The notes under the pieces were generated by a model. The model was given only the letters and a program-made list of their open reading frames with translations, did no database searches and was not told the DNA's origin. From Maribacter orientalis (GTDB lineage: Bacteria; Bacteroidota; Bacteroidia; Flavobacteriales; Flavobacteriaceae), in assembly GCF_900109345.1 (NCBI RefSeq), contig NZ_FNZN01000002.1, positions 248,001 to 312,000 on the forward strand: a stretch of 64,000 nucleotides of DNA. The letters run 5' to 3'. Below, one piece after another: positions 45,022 through 54,238 of this stretch. The position numbers and the translations under genes were made by a program. Each line of letters opens with the position of its first letter. The first letter of the stretch is position 1.

Positions 45022-45921
45022 ATGAGAAAAGGTTATACCATTGCAATAGCTATTATTTCAATTGGATTACTCTGGTATTTTTTCATTAAGCCACAAGACT
45101 ATCAGGTTAGAGTAACCGCTAAATCGAATACAGGCGTAATTAACCAAGCACTAAAAGCATGGAGCAAAACATTACCCAAAGCTTCTCTAAGACAAGTCAA
45201 TGACATGAATCATTTAGAGCAAATAATTTATTTTGGTGATTCGACCCATATTTATGAATGGAATATTAATTATGTAACAGATTCTACATCGCATATAGTG
45301 GTAGATATAAAAGATGCGGACCATAGCTTAAAAAACAAGTTATACATTCCTTTTACTGATACCGATTTCGAAATAAAATCTAGAAAAACAGTTACTGAAT
45401 TTATAGAAAATTTAAATGAACATCTTAAAGAATTCAAGGTTACATTTATTGGGAAAGAGGAGCTGCCTTCTACCTATTGTGCATGTGTAGAGCATAAAAC
45501 CATTCAAAATAAAAAGGCATTTGCAATGATGGAAAGCTATCCTTTTCTTAATTCGGTTATTGGCAATAATGGAATTGAATTTAACGGTATTCCCTTTATA
45601 GAAACTACCGATTGGAATATGCAAAACGATAGTATTGTTTTTAACTTTTGTTATCCAATAATTAAAAAAGATACTTTACCGACCATAAAAGATCTTGTTT
45701 ATAAGGAATTTATAGGAACGAATTCATTAAAAGCTGTATACAATGGTAATTACATGACTTCAGATAGAGCGTGGTATACTTTGCTAGATTATGCTGAAAA
45801 GAATGGCATTGAAGTAGACCAAAAACCTATTGAATTCTTTTTTAACAATCCGAATATGGGAGGAGATGCTTTACGTTGGAAAGCTGAAATATATATGCCA
45901 TTATTAGATTCAGATGAATAG
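45022..45921 (+). CDS. Membrane-anchored SRPBCC/GyrI-like effector-binding protein
   Basis: 299 residues. One N-terminal membrane helix (about 6-24) leads to a SRPBCC-like segment, then a C-terminal GyrI-like/AraC effector-binding domain from about 225 (KAVYNGNYMTSDRAWYTLL, and IEFFFNNPNMGG). Such domains usually bind small hydrophobic molecules. Facing outward on a membrane anchor, it could bind an organic ligand, perhaps related to the adjacent haloperoxidase. It lies six bases after that gene and overlaps the next by eight. Function unknown. Confidence 0.65.
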   Translation: MRKGYTIAIAIISIGLLWYFFIKPQDYQVRVTAKSNTGVINQALKAWSKTLPKASLRQVNDMNHLEQIIYFGDSTHIYEWNINYVTDSTSHIVVDIKDADHSLKNKLYIPFTDTDFEIKSRKTVTEFIENLNEHLKEFKVTFIGKEELPSTYCACVEHKTIQNKKAFAMMESYPFLNSVIGNNGIEFNGIPFIETTDWNMQNDSIVFNFCYPIIKKDTLPTIKDLVYKEFIGTNSLKAVYNGNYMTSDRAWYTLLDYAEKNGIEVDQKPIEFFFNNPNMGGDALRWKAEIYMPLLDSDE

Positions 45922-46771
45922 ACTAGTATTAATCACATTTACCATATTTTCTACACTTACATCGTGCTCCAATTATGGGCAATTAAAAGTAATAACAGAC
46001 TTACCAGGGAGCTTAAAGGAAAACTCTGGCTTGGTTACTTATGGTGATTCTACAGTTTGGGCGGTTGAGGATAACGGCAATAAGGATGAAATCTATCAGG
46101 TAAATTTTAAGGGTGACATCATAAAAACCCTAGAAGTGAAAAATGGAGATAATGATGATTGGGAAGATATGGCGATGGACCAGGCAGGTAACCTCTACAT
46201 TGCCGACATAGGCAACAATGCTAATGCTCGTAAAAATTTGGTCATTTATAAATTACCAAACCCAAATATTGAACCGGGCGATAAAATAGATGCTGAACAA
46301 ATTGAATTTAATTATCCTGATCAAAAAGAATTTCCACCTAAAGAAGACAGACTTTTATATGATGCCGAAGCACTATTTCATCATGAAAATTCACTTTATA
46401 TCGTAACAAAAAACAGATCTAAACCATTTAAAGGAGAGGCTCATATTTATTCTGTTCCAGATACTGCCGGCAAATATGAAGCTACTTTAGTTGGATCATT
46501 TACACCTTGTACAGATTGGCAAATATGTCAAATTACCTCAATTGATATTTCACCCAAAGGAGATAAAATAGTAGCTCTTAGTTATGGCAAACTTTTTGTG
46601 TTTACTGAATTTACGTGGAATGATTTCTCTAAAGGAAAACTTCAGGAAATTGATTTAGGCGCAAGAACGCAGTTAGAATCTGTATGTTTTCTAAATGACA
46701 ACACACTACTTATTTCTGATGAACGCTCACATGGCACTGGTGGCAATCTATACTCCTATTCTTTAAAGTGA
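45914..46771 (+). CDS. SdiA-regulated/NHL-like beta-propeller lipoprotein
   Basis: 285 residues with a signal sequence ending LTSC. Repeats of the form WEDMAMDQAGNLYIADIGNN and LESVCFLNDNTLLISDE are typical of six-bladed SdiA-regulated/phytase-like propellers. No catalytic motif can be assigned. It overlaps the preceding gene by eight bases and is the last of the five-gene set that begins with the VCBS lipoproteins, all exported to the envelope. It ends nine bases from the convergent phosphoesterase-barrel gene. Confidence 0.65.
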   Translation: MNRLVLITFTIFSTLTSCSNYGQLKVITDLPGSLKENSGLVTYGDSTVWAVEDNGNKDEIYQVNFKGDIIKTLEVKNGDNDDWEDMAMDQAGNLYIADIGNNANARKNLVIYKLPNPNIEPGDKIDAEQIEFNYPDQKEFPPKEDRLLYDAEALFHHENSLYIVTKNRSKPFKGEAHIYSVPDTAGKYEATLVGSFTPCTDWQICQITSIDISPKGDKIVALSYGKLFVFTEFTWNDFSKGKLQEIDLGARTQLESVCFLNDNTLLISDERSHGTGGNLYSYSLK

Positions 46772-46780
46772 TTTTCGTTT

Positions 46781-49700
46781 TTAGAAACCGAAACCTAACC
46801 CAAAGGTAAATCTAGCCCCATCTTCACTTGCAAATAGTGCGGTATTAATAGATATAATATCAGAGGCATTCAAAAAGAATCCGCCACCGTATGACGTATG
46901 CCATCTTTCAGAACTCAACCCAGGATACCAAACTCTACCATAATCAAACCCTCCAAATAGCCCCATGGCCATTGGCAGTAATCTTGTCCGCTTTTTATTT
47001 AGGCTAAATCTGATATCCGTATTTTGATAGTATGATGTTTTACCAGTAAATCGTTGATTTCTAAAACCTCGCAAACCATCTAAGCCACCAATACTTGCTG
47101 CCTGGTAAAACTCATAACCATTACCCATATTAAAATGGGCTTTCCATTTAGTAGCCAAAACTAAGCGGCCACTTGGAATCAATTTATAATCGAAACTTAT
47201 TGAAGGTATAACATATCCATAATTACCTCCATCTGTAGAAATATTGTCTTTAAAACCAACTTGTAAAGAGCTTGCCATACCTAATGTAGGAAAAGCTTCA
47301 TTATCTCTGTTTTCATATGAATATCCTGCATGAGCACCAATAAAATCGCTATTGGTCTCTTCCCCATTTTGTTGGTAAAATGTATTTATAAATCTATCAT
47401 CTGTTTCTTCAACACTAATATCTTGATATGATAGACCAACCTTTACTTTTGCCCCTAATTCCCCTCTCCAAACCAAAGAAGGTGAAAATTCAATTTGCCT
47501 AAGTTTTACTCGATTGTAATCAAGTTCTAGGTCATCATCTAAATTTACTGTGTTATTCCCATATCCGAAAAAATTCACGGCAAAATTAGGACTAGTAAAA
47601 CGAGCGGATATTTCGCCGTTCCAATTTTCAAACAAATGTGCAAACTCACCCTGGTATTTAAAATCAAAACCACTGGTAGCAAAATAATATGATGCCCCAA
47701 AAGTATGCTGTTGGGTGAATGGATTCTGTCTAAATCCGTTATAGGTATATGTATTCATAAATCCAATACGTATGCCATCATCAGGATTAAAGCCAACAGT
47801 AGGGATAATTTGATTAAAACTATTTCTTAATTTAAGAGGTTGATACGTGTTTAGTTCATAATCATCGGACAATTTAACTTTTGCCCCTCCTCTTTCTTCA
47901 AAGGTATTCTCTTTGCTTTTGTAATCATATAGCGCAATATTCTTTCCATTTTCAACTCTATAGATATCATTATTATGGCCACCTATTATCCTAACTTTTA
48001 CCCCATTATAATTTAAAGGATTGTTAACTTCAAAAATATCATCATCATCTAAACCAAATACCCATATTTCTTTGGTATCCTCTTTTGTAAATACTTTGTA
48101 AAAGAATAACTTATCCTTTTTACCATCTATATTTCTATATACTTTTACTTCTGTTTCTTTTTCATCAAGTCTGTTTATTTCAAACCAATCGTCCTTATCG
48201 GTACCTGCGACAACCGCATACTTATTCAATATTTTATAATACTCTTCAGCTGTCTCTTGAATATGACTTAAACGTGCTAACAAAATATTCTTTATCTCTT
48301 CGACTGTTTCATCGCGAACCTCTTTAGGAAAGGCTTCGAATGCTTTGTCAATGGCACTAACAGTCAAATTTTCTTGTAAATACTTTGCTTGAGCTAACCA
48401 TTGGCTTTTTTCAGTTTCACCTAATAAGGTCAGATCCAAAACATAAGTCATCGGTGAAGAATTGAAACCTTTTACGCTTCTAATATCTTTATTAAAACCT
48501 TCCATGAGTCTTAAACCAGGTATAATACGTGTAGCAATGTTCATTAATGCTCCATCTCCCATTTTAGAATATACTTGGTCGCGATCTCTAGGTATAGGTC
48601 TATAAATTATTTTTTTCTTATCTTCAAATTCTGCCCAACGCCATTGGTCTACATGCCTATCCCAATCTCCCAAAACCATATCAAATAGTCTAGATCTTAG
48701 ATATAAATCTTTATCGACTCCATACTTTTCATCATCACGTAAATCTTCAAGCATGCTATCGGTGCTTTTTAATTCGTTCGCGTAACCAAAACTCGCCAAA
48801 TCGCCATGACCATCACCAGTATGTTCTTCTATCATATACAGCTCATCACCAAAAGAATCATTGTACTGCTTTAACGCAGGTTGTTTTGGCACATAGTAAA
48901 GTACAGGGTTAGTATGGTATATACCAACTGCATCTGAGAGCACACCTGTCGTAAACGGTCCATATGGGTGTGACCCGGTATAAAAATCTTGTAATATTTC
49001 TTGGGTATACGTTTCTTTTAAATCATCTAGCACATATTGGTCTTTAAATGCCATAGACTGTAAATAAAGCTCAGCGCTCTTTTTCAAAGCCCTCATTACA
49101 TATTCTCTACCATCTTTATGTTGAAGACGTAAAGATTTAGACTGATGGCCTCCGCCTTTTTTTACAGGAACTAAACCGCCCATCAATGTATCAAGATTTA
49201 CAGTTGGCACCTTGACCTCAGTACCATAATATTTACGATAACGTTCTCCCCAAACTCCTTTAAAGAAACCACTTTTATCAATTTCTTTTTTAGTGTAAAC
49301 CGATGCTTTTACAGAATCAGGAAAGTTAGTTGTAAAGTCACCTATATATTCATTTAAAGTAGGTGGTAAAACAACATTGGTAAATAAAAAATCTTCTTTT
49401 TTATCTGTACCAACAGCATAAAATCGAACTCTAGAAGAACCATCAGTATACACTTCTAAAGTAGCAAATCCCATTTTACCTGTATTAAATTGAGATCCAT
49501 TCAATAACTTAGTAGTACCCTCTTTTGATCCAGACCCACTAACAATCTGCGGCGTATTATTTTCAACTATATATTGTAATGTATGCTCATGACCCGATAC
49601 AAATATTACCCGTTCAGAAAATTGAGCCAATGTAGTCATCCTGTTCATTAGCTCTCTATATCGCTTATTATTTAAATCTTCTATTGATGCACCAGATGTA

Positions 49701-50491
49701 TTTCTTAAAACATTAATGAATGTACCCAAAACCGGAATTGGGAATGGTAATTCTTTGGGGTAAAATTGTTTTCTTAAGGAATATTGACCACCATGAGGAC
49801 CATAACTGCTTGAAGGATGATGCATGGCAATAACTGTAGTTCTATCACGATAATCTTTAATAGCATCTTCAAGTTCTAACAAGAACTTTTCCCTACTTTT
49901 TATATCGCACTTGTCATTCATATCGGGCCTTTTATCCCAATTGGTAAGGTACCACTCCGTATCTATGGTTATAATCGCTATATCGTCACCAATTTCAACA
50001 ACATCAATAGGGCAACCGTTTTCCGGTAAAAATGGATTCTTTTGTTTTAAGGCCTTTTTAATATAATCTTCTTCACGCTCAAGACCAACTAATCCTTCTG
50101 TATACCAATCATGATTACCTGGAATAAAAAGTGGTCTTCCTTTAAAATCGTCAAGTGTTTTCAACTGTGCATCTAAATGATTTTTTGCAGTCAAATAGGC
50201 CACTGTTGAATCTTTTGGGTCTGGCAAACCTGCTGGATATATATTGTCACCCAAAAAAATAGCGGTACTATTCTTATCTGCCTTATCTAATTTATCTTTA
50301 AAAATCTTAAGTGCAGGGTTCATACTTCCCATAGGTGATAAACCAGCATCACCTATTAAATAGAATGTATGTGAAATCTCTTTTAACTCTTTAACATCTA
50401 CAGCATATTTCTCATCTACATACTTAGTGCTATATGTAGCGCAACTAGTAATGAATAATAAAATTAACAGATAGGAATAATATTTTTTCAT
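46781..50491 (-). CDS. Lipoprotein with calcineurin-like phosphoesterase, kinase-like segment and outer-membrane barrel
   Basis: 1236 residues. Lipobox LFITSC at 12-17. Phosphoesterase domain (about 40-360): GDAG 47-50, GDN 81-83, GNHD 125-128, AMHHP 222-226, GHEH 300-303; all metal ligands look intact. A middle segment (about 440-745) has YVMRALKKS (464-472), then GDWDRH (608-613) and PRDRDQ (634-639), spaced like the lysine, catalytic loop and metal-binding Asp of atypical CotH/HipA/FAM20-like kinases. Two RTX-like turns (GLDDDDIF, GGHNNDIY) follow near 813-845. The last 340 residues look like a BamA/TamA-type barrel ending in Phe. Phosphoesterase and barrel are fairly clear, kinase is a suggestion. 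Confidence 0.8.
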   Translation of the reverse strand: MKKYYSYLLILLFITSCATYSTKYVDEKYAVDVKELKEISHTFYLIGDAGLSPMGSMNPALKIFKDKLDKADKNSTAIFLGDNIYPAGLPDPKDSTVAYLTAKNHLDAQLKTLDDFKGRPLFIPGNHDWYTEGLVGLEREEDYIKKALKQKNPFLPENGCPIDVVEIGDDIAIITIDTEWYLTNWDKRPDMNDKCDIKSREKFLLELEDAIKDYRDRTTVIAMHHPSSSYGPHGGQYSLRKQFYPKELPFPIPVLGTFINVLRNTSGASIEDLNNKRYRELMNRMTTLAQFSERVIFVSGHEHTLQYIVENNTPQIVSGSGSKEGTTKLLNGSQFNTGKMGFATLEVYTDGSSRVRFYAVGTDKKEDFLFTNVVLPPTLNEYIGDFTTNFPDSVKASVYTKKEIDKSGFFKGVWGERYRKYYGTEVKVPTVNLDTLMGGLVPVKKGGGHQSKSLRLQHKDGREYVMRALKKSAELYLQSMAFKDQYVLDDLKETYTQEILQDFYTGSHPYGPFTTGVLSDAVGIYHTNPVLYYVPKQPALKQYNDSFGDELYMIEEHTGDGHGDLASFGYANELKSTDSMLEDLRDDEKYGVDKDLYLRSRLFDMVLGDWDRHVDQWRWAEFEDKKKIIYRPIPRDRDQVYSKMGDGALMNIATRIIPGLRLMEGFNKDIRSVKGFNSSPMTYVLDLTLLGETEKSQWLAQAKYLQENLTVSAIDKAFEAFPKEVRDETVEEIKNILLARLSHIQETAEEYYKILNKYAVVAGTDKDDWFEINRLDEKETEVKVYRNIDGKKDKLFFYKVFTKEDTKEIWVFGLDDDDIFEVNNPLNYNGVKVRIIGGHNNDIYRVENGKNIALYDYKSKENTFEERGGAKVKLSDDYELNTYQPLKLRNSFNQIIPTVGFNPDDGIRIGFMNTYTYNGFRQNPFTQQHTFGASYYFATSGFDFKYQGEFAHLFENWNGEISARFTSPNFAVNFFGYGNNTVNLDDDLELDYNRVKLRQIEFSPSLVWRGELGAKVKVGLSYQDISVEETDDRFINTFYQQNGEETNSDFIGAHAGYSYENRDNEAFPTLGMASSLQVGFKDNISTDGGNYGYVIPSISFDYKLIPSGRLVLATKWKAHFNMGNGYEFYQAASIGGLDGLRGFRNQRFTGKTSYYQNTDIRFSLNKKRTRLLPMAMGLFGGFDYGRVWYPGLSSERWHTSYGGGFFLNASDIISINTALFASEDGARFTFGLGFGF

Positions 50492-50548
50492 AGCAATGTA
50501 ACCCTATTTATATTTTCGTAATTTGTGTAATTCTAACCAACAGTTTCT

Positions 50549-51766
50549 ATGTCGAACATTTTAGAGAAGACACAACAGTTTGTAGTCGAGCTACTTACCA
50601 CCAAATTGGATAAAAATTTTCTGTACCACAACCTAAGACATACACAAAGAGTCGTTAAAAGTACTAAAGAATTACTTGAGGCATGTTCTCTTTCCAATCA
50701 AGAAAGAGAGCTATTACAATTAGTAGCTTGGTTTCATGACACTGGTTACACCAAAGGAACTGAAGCACATGAAGAAAGTAGTTGTGAAATAGTAGAAGCG
50801 TTTTTATTGAAAGAAGGGTATTATAAAGAAGGAATAGAGAAAATCAAAGCATGCATTAGGGCCACAAAATGGAATGCCAAACCATCTAATTTGATGGATG
50901 AAATCATTCGAGATGCAGATTCTTCTCATTTTGCCCAAAGTAGCTACATAGAAACTTCAGAGTTATTACGTGAAGAACTGAAGCTTTTAGGCATTAAAGA
51001 TTATAGCCCAAAAGAATGGTTAGACGGAAATATTAAGGTTTTTAGAACTGACCATCACTACTATACAGATTATGCTAAAGAGCATTGGTTAGAAAAAAAA
51101 GATAAAAACCTTAGAAAATTAATTAAGGATAAAAAATCTGAAAAAAAACTAGCCAAAAAAGAAAGACTAAAAGTTAAGTTTAAAAGTGAGAGTCCAGATC
51201 GAGGAATCCAAACTTTATATCGTGTAACTTTAAAAAATCATATTGCCCTTAGTGATATTGCAGATACCAAAGCAAATATTCTATTATCTGTAAATGCCAT
51301 TATTATCTCATTGGCCCTATCTAATCTTATTCCAAAATTAGATAATCCTTCAAACGATTATTTAATTTACCCAACCGTAATATTCGTTTTGTTTGCTATT
51401 ATTTCAATGATATTGGCCGTATTGGCAACCAGACCAAACGTTACCAGCGGTGAATTCACTAAAGAAGATGTAGAAAATAAAAATGTTAATCTATTGTTCT
51501 TCGGTAATTTCCATAAAATGAATTTGACAGAATATGAGTGGGCAATTCAACAAATGCTAAAAGACAAAGACTACATCTACACCTCATTGACAAAAGATCT
51601 TTACTTTCTAGGTATTGTATTAAATAGAAAATATAAACTTTTACGTTGGACCTATACCATTTTCATGATAGGAATGATTTTATCGGTTATCGCGTTTGCA
51701 ATATCTTTTAAATTCTATGGTCCAGATCGTAAATTAGAGCTACTAAGTCAGGTGTTATTCTTTTAA
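50549..51766 (+). CDS. HD-domain phosphohydrolase fused to a Pycsar-type (DUF5706) membrane effector domain
   Basis: 405 residues. HD domain at about 1-190 with the metal residues His31 (LRHTQRVV), His63-Asp64 (WFHDTGY) and Asp122 (IRDADSSHF). A basic linker (180-215) leads to a DUF5706/PycTM-like domain: NHIALSDIADTKANILLSVN then membrane helices at about 243-262 and 272-294, and a third at about 368-390. In Pycsar phage defence this domain is the membrane-damaging effector activated by cCMP or cUMP. Here no cyclase gene is adjacent, and an HD nucleotide hydrolase is joined to it instead. It overlaps the convergent GAF gene by 12 bases. Confidence 0.8.
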   Translation: MSNILEKTQQFVVELLTTKLDKNFLYHNLRHTQRVVKSTKELLEACSLSNQERELLQLVAWFHDTGYTKGTEAHEESSCEIVEAFLLKEGYYKEGIEKIKACIRATKWNAKPSNLMDEIIRDADSSHFAQSSYIETSELLREELKLLGIKDYSPKEWLDGNIKVFRTDHHYYTDYAKEHWLEKKDKNLRKLIKDKKSEKKLAKKERLKVKFKSESPDRGIQTLYRVTLKNHIALSDIADTKANILLSVNAIIISLALSNLIPKLDNPSNDYLIYPTVIFVLFAIISMILAVLATRPNVTSGEFTKEDVENKNVNLLFFGNFHKMNLTEYEWAIQQMLKDKDYIYTSLTKDLYFLGIVLNRKYKLLRWTYTIFMIGMILSVIAFAISFKFYGPDRKLELLSQVLFF

Positions 51767-54127
51767 AGCTTCCATCAAATCCTCATAAGTGTAGGTCTTT
51801 TCAGGCTCTTGATCTCTTTTGTATAGAATTTCGGCACGTATAGCTTTTAAACCAGAAACACCCTGTAAACCTTCTAGCTCTACAATTTCAATCTTATCGG
51901 TGAAATAGCCTTTAGATCTTAAGAATGTGATGTATCTCAAATATTCTAACTCATCTTTTTTCTGAGAATAAACTATAGAAAGTAATCCTTTTTGCGTTAA
52001 ACGTTGAGTAGTTCCTTTTATAAATGATTTATCAATTCTCTTTTTAATTACCTCATAACGAGCGTTATATGTGCCGTCAACATCAAATTGTTTTTCATCC
52101 ATTCTAAATCGGATAGACAATGATGTATTATATACCAATATCAATGATGTGGCATCTAATGGTATCGGTAATTTTGGTTTTAATACATAATGAACATTCT
52201 CCATTTCACACATAACCTGCAATTGCCACAATCTAAGATTGTTTAGATATAAATTATTGTAGTCTGTATTTTCTGAAATAGAAGCGCCGATATACATATT
52301 ATGTTCAACACCATCGGTTTTATAGCGCTCATAATAATGAGGAAACATTGCCTGTGCACTTTCCTGTCTTTTATCTATTACCGAAGACAGCTTCTTATTA
52401 ATTAACGTAACACTTTCATCATAATTTTTTCTATGATCATAATAAGAATCTGTTCCCAGATCTATTTTAGCCTCATAAGCCAAAATATGTTTTTCTAAAA
52501 CAACATCTGACTTTTTAAGGTGTTCAAAAACTGGAGAAATTTCATCTTTAACAAAGTCGAAAATGGATTGTTCACTATTTGTATATAGCATTTCTTTAAT
52601 GCTTTCAAGATGATTGTTCACCCTAAAATTTAATTCTTCGTAGATAGGTAAATTCCATTTTTTCAATGCAATTACCAAGACATCATTAATTTCAGAAAGT
52701 TGAATCATCAAATCTCTTTGAATAGCTAAATTTCTAGCTTTCGATGAGTCTTTTATATCAATTTGTCCAAATAACGGATAAACATCTTTAAAAACAATTT
52801 CTCTAAAAGTAGGTGCTTTACCTTCTAGTTGATCGTTCAAAAACCTTTTGGCTTCCTCTTGAAATTTCCAATAAACAGATGAGTGCACAGAAGTACATTC
52901 ATTTTGAATTATAGCATCTATTCTATTATTTTTTTCATTATTATTACGAACTAATGCTGAAACAATATATGGCAATACATCATCAAGCTTTTGAGCATTA
53001 ACACCATTAAGCACCCCTTTTTTCTCAGATACTATTTCCAAAATTCCTAAGAGTTTATTCTCATAGGCAATAGGTGCAAAAATTGCACTCTGAACTCCCT
53101 GCTTTTTTAAGCCTGCATAAGGCTCCATCCCGCTAGATTGTTCAGCCATCCGATTAACATCTGTAATTGCAAAATATGAATTTTCCTTAATCAGTTTTCT
53201 GTAAGATTCTTCACAAAGCGCACGCTTACAACCGACTATTACTTCTCCATTTAAAAGATAACTTTCAAACCCCATACCTGCAACTGCCTCGAACTGATCT
53301 TGTCTTACATTGAAGTTTGCGAACCCTACTCTAATATTTGGCAACTTAAAAAACGATTTAAAAGTTTCTTGAAGTTCTTCCGTAAAATTATCTGGAGCCA
53401 AATGGTCCTTTGAAATCAATTTTGACTTTATATCAGAAATTGCCTGTTCCATAGTAACATCGAACAAATTGGCGATAACAAATCCTTTAGATATAAAACT
53501 TTCAGGTGGAATTTTATCCATCCAAAGATCAACATCATTTGGCCTTGCAAGTAATTCATCTACATCTTCTTGGGTAATCTTCTTAGATTTTTCTGTAGGA
53601 ATAATGTTAATAAAATCAGCATTATATAAAACGCGATAGTGACGCATTACTCCATTAACATCTGGTATATCATAAAAGTATGGGCGACTAAAGTCTAACT
53701 GAAAACCATAGTAGAAATTTAATATGACCACACAGCTCATAATATAATCCATATCGTCGCCAAGACTTCGCAGTTCTGGCTCATACTCCTTACCCGCTTC
53801 GCTAATAATTTTCTGAAAGCGTTTCGAAGACTTTATAATGGTATTTTGATAAGGTAAGGTAGCCACCTTTATTTCATTCGTACTTAAAGCTTCCGTAAAT
53901 GTATCTTGTAAAATACGATCAATTACGTCCTTATATTTTTCTAACAATGTAAAATCAGAAAATCCGTCACGTAATTCTGGGTATTCGCTTTGAGCATACA
54001 ATATTCTCTCGGCAGTAGCGGCTAAAAAGGGATCATCACCTTCTAAATGTTCATCGTACTTCTTGAGAAGTTCTTCAAAACTAATGAGGTGCTTTACAGG
54101 CATTATCTTTCTCTCGTGCTGAACCAT
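51755..54127 (-). CDS. Large GAF-domain protein of unknown function
   Basis: 790 residues, no signal or membrane segment. A GAF domain fits about 275-410 (VRQDQFEAVAGMGFE, YFAITDVNRMAEQ, GVQSAIFAPIAYENKLLGILEIVSE). Helical regions on each side have no family I recognise; there is no histidine kinase, GGDEF or HD motif. Soluble proteins of this layout are common in Bacteroidota. Start: ATG at 54127; an ATG at 54103 (residue 9, PVKHLISFEE) is equally plausible. It ends inside the HD-DUF5706 gene by 12 bases, tail to tail. Confidence 0.6.
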   Translation of the reverse strand: MVQHERKIMPVKHLISFEELLKKYDEHLEGDDPFLAATAERILYAQSEYPELRDGFSDFTLLEKYKDVIDRILQDTFTEALSTNEIKVATLPYQNTIIKSSKRFQKIISEAGKEYEPELRSLGDDMDYIMSCVVILNFYYGFQLDFSRPYFYDIPDVNGVMRHYRVLYNADFINIIPTEKSKKITQEDVDELLARPNDVDLWMDKIPPESFISKGFVIANLFDVTMEQAISDIKSKLISKDHLAPDNFTEELQETFKSFFKLPNIRVGFANFNVRQDQFEAVAGMGFESYLLNGEVIVGCKRALCEESYRKLIKENSYFAITDVNRMAEQSSGMEPYAGLKKQGVQSAIFAPIAYENKLLGILEIVSEKKGVLNGVNAQKLDDVLPYIVSALVRNNNEKNNRIDAIIQNECTSVHSSVYWKFQEEAKRFLNDQLEGKAPTFREIVFKDVYPLFGQIDIKDSSKARNLAIQRDLMIQLSEINDVLVIALKKWNLPIYEELNFRVNNHLESIKEMLYTNSEQSIFDFVKDEISPVFEHLKKSDVVLEKHILAYEAKIDLGTDSYYDHRKNYDESVTLINKKLSSVIDKRQESAQAMFPHYYERYKTDGVEHNMYIGASISENTDYNNLYLNNLRLWQLQVMCEMENVHYVLKPKLPIPLDATSLILVYNTSLSIRFRMDEKQFDVDGTYNARYEVIKKRIDKSFIKGTTQRLTQKGLLSIVYSQKKDELEYLRYITFLRSKGYFTDKIEIVELEGLQGVSGLKAIRAEILYKRDQEPEKTYTYEDLMEALKE

Positions 54128-54238
54128 GAATTATTTAGTCTACTAAATCACTGTAAAGTTACAAAACAATACAAGTTTTTTAGGAGACTCACCCCCTATG
54201 GTTAACTGGATTTTCGGATATTTAACGAAAAATAGCCC

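Noticed and set aside
50549-54127. A complete Pycsar phage-defence system
   Set aside because: There is no cyclase gene in the window, only the effector-like domain; neighbours are a GAF protein and a phosphoesterase.
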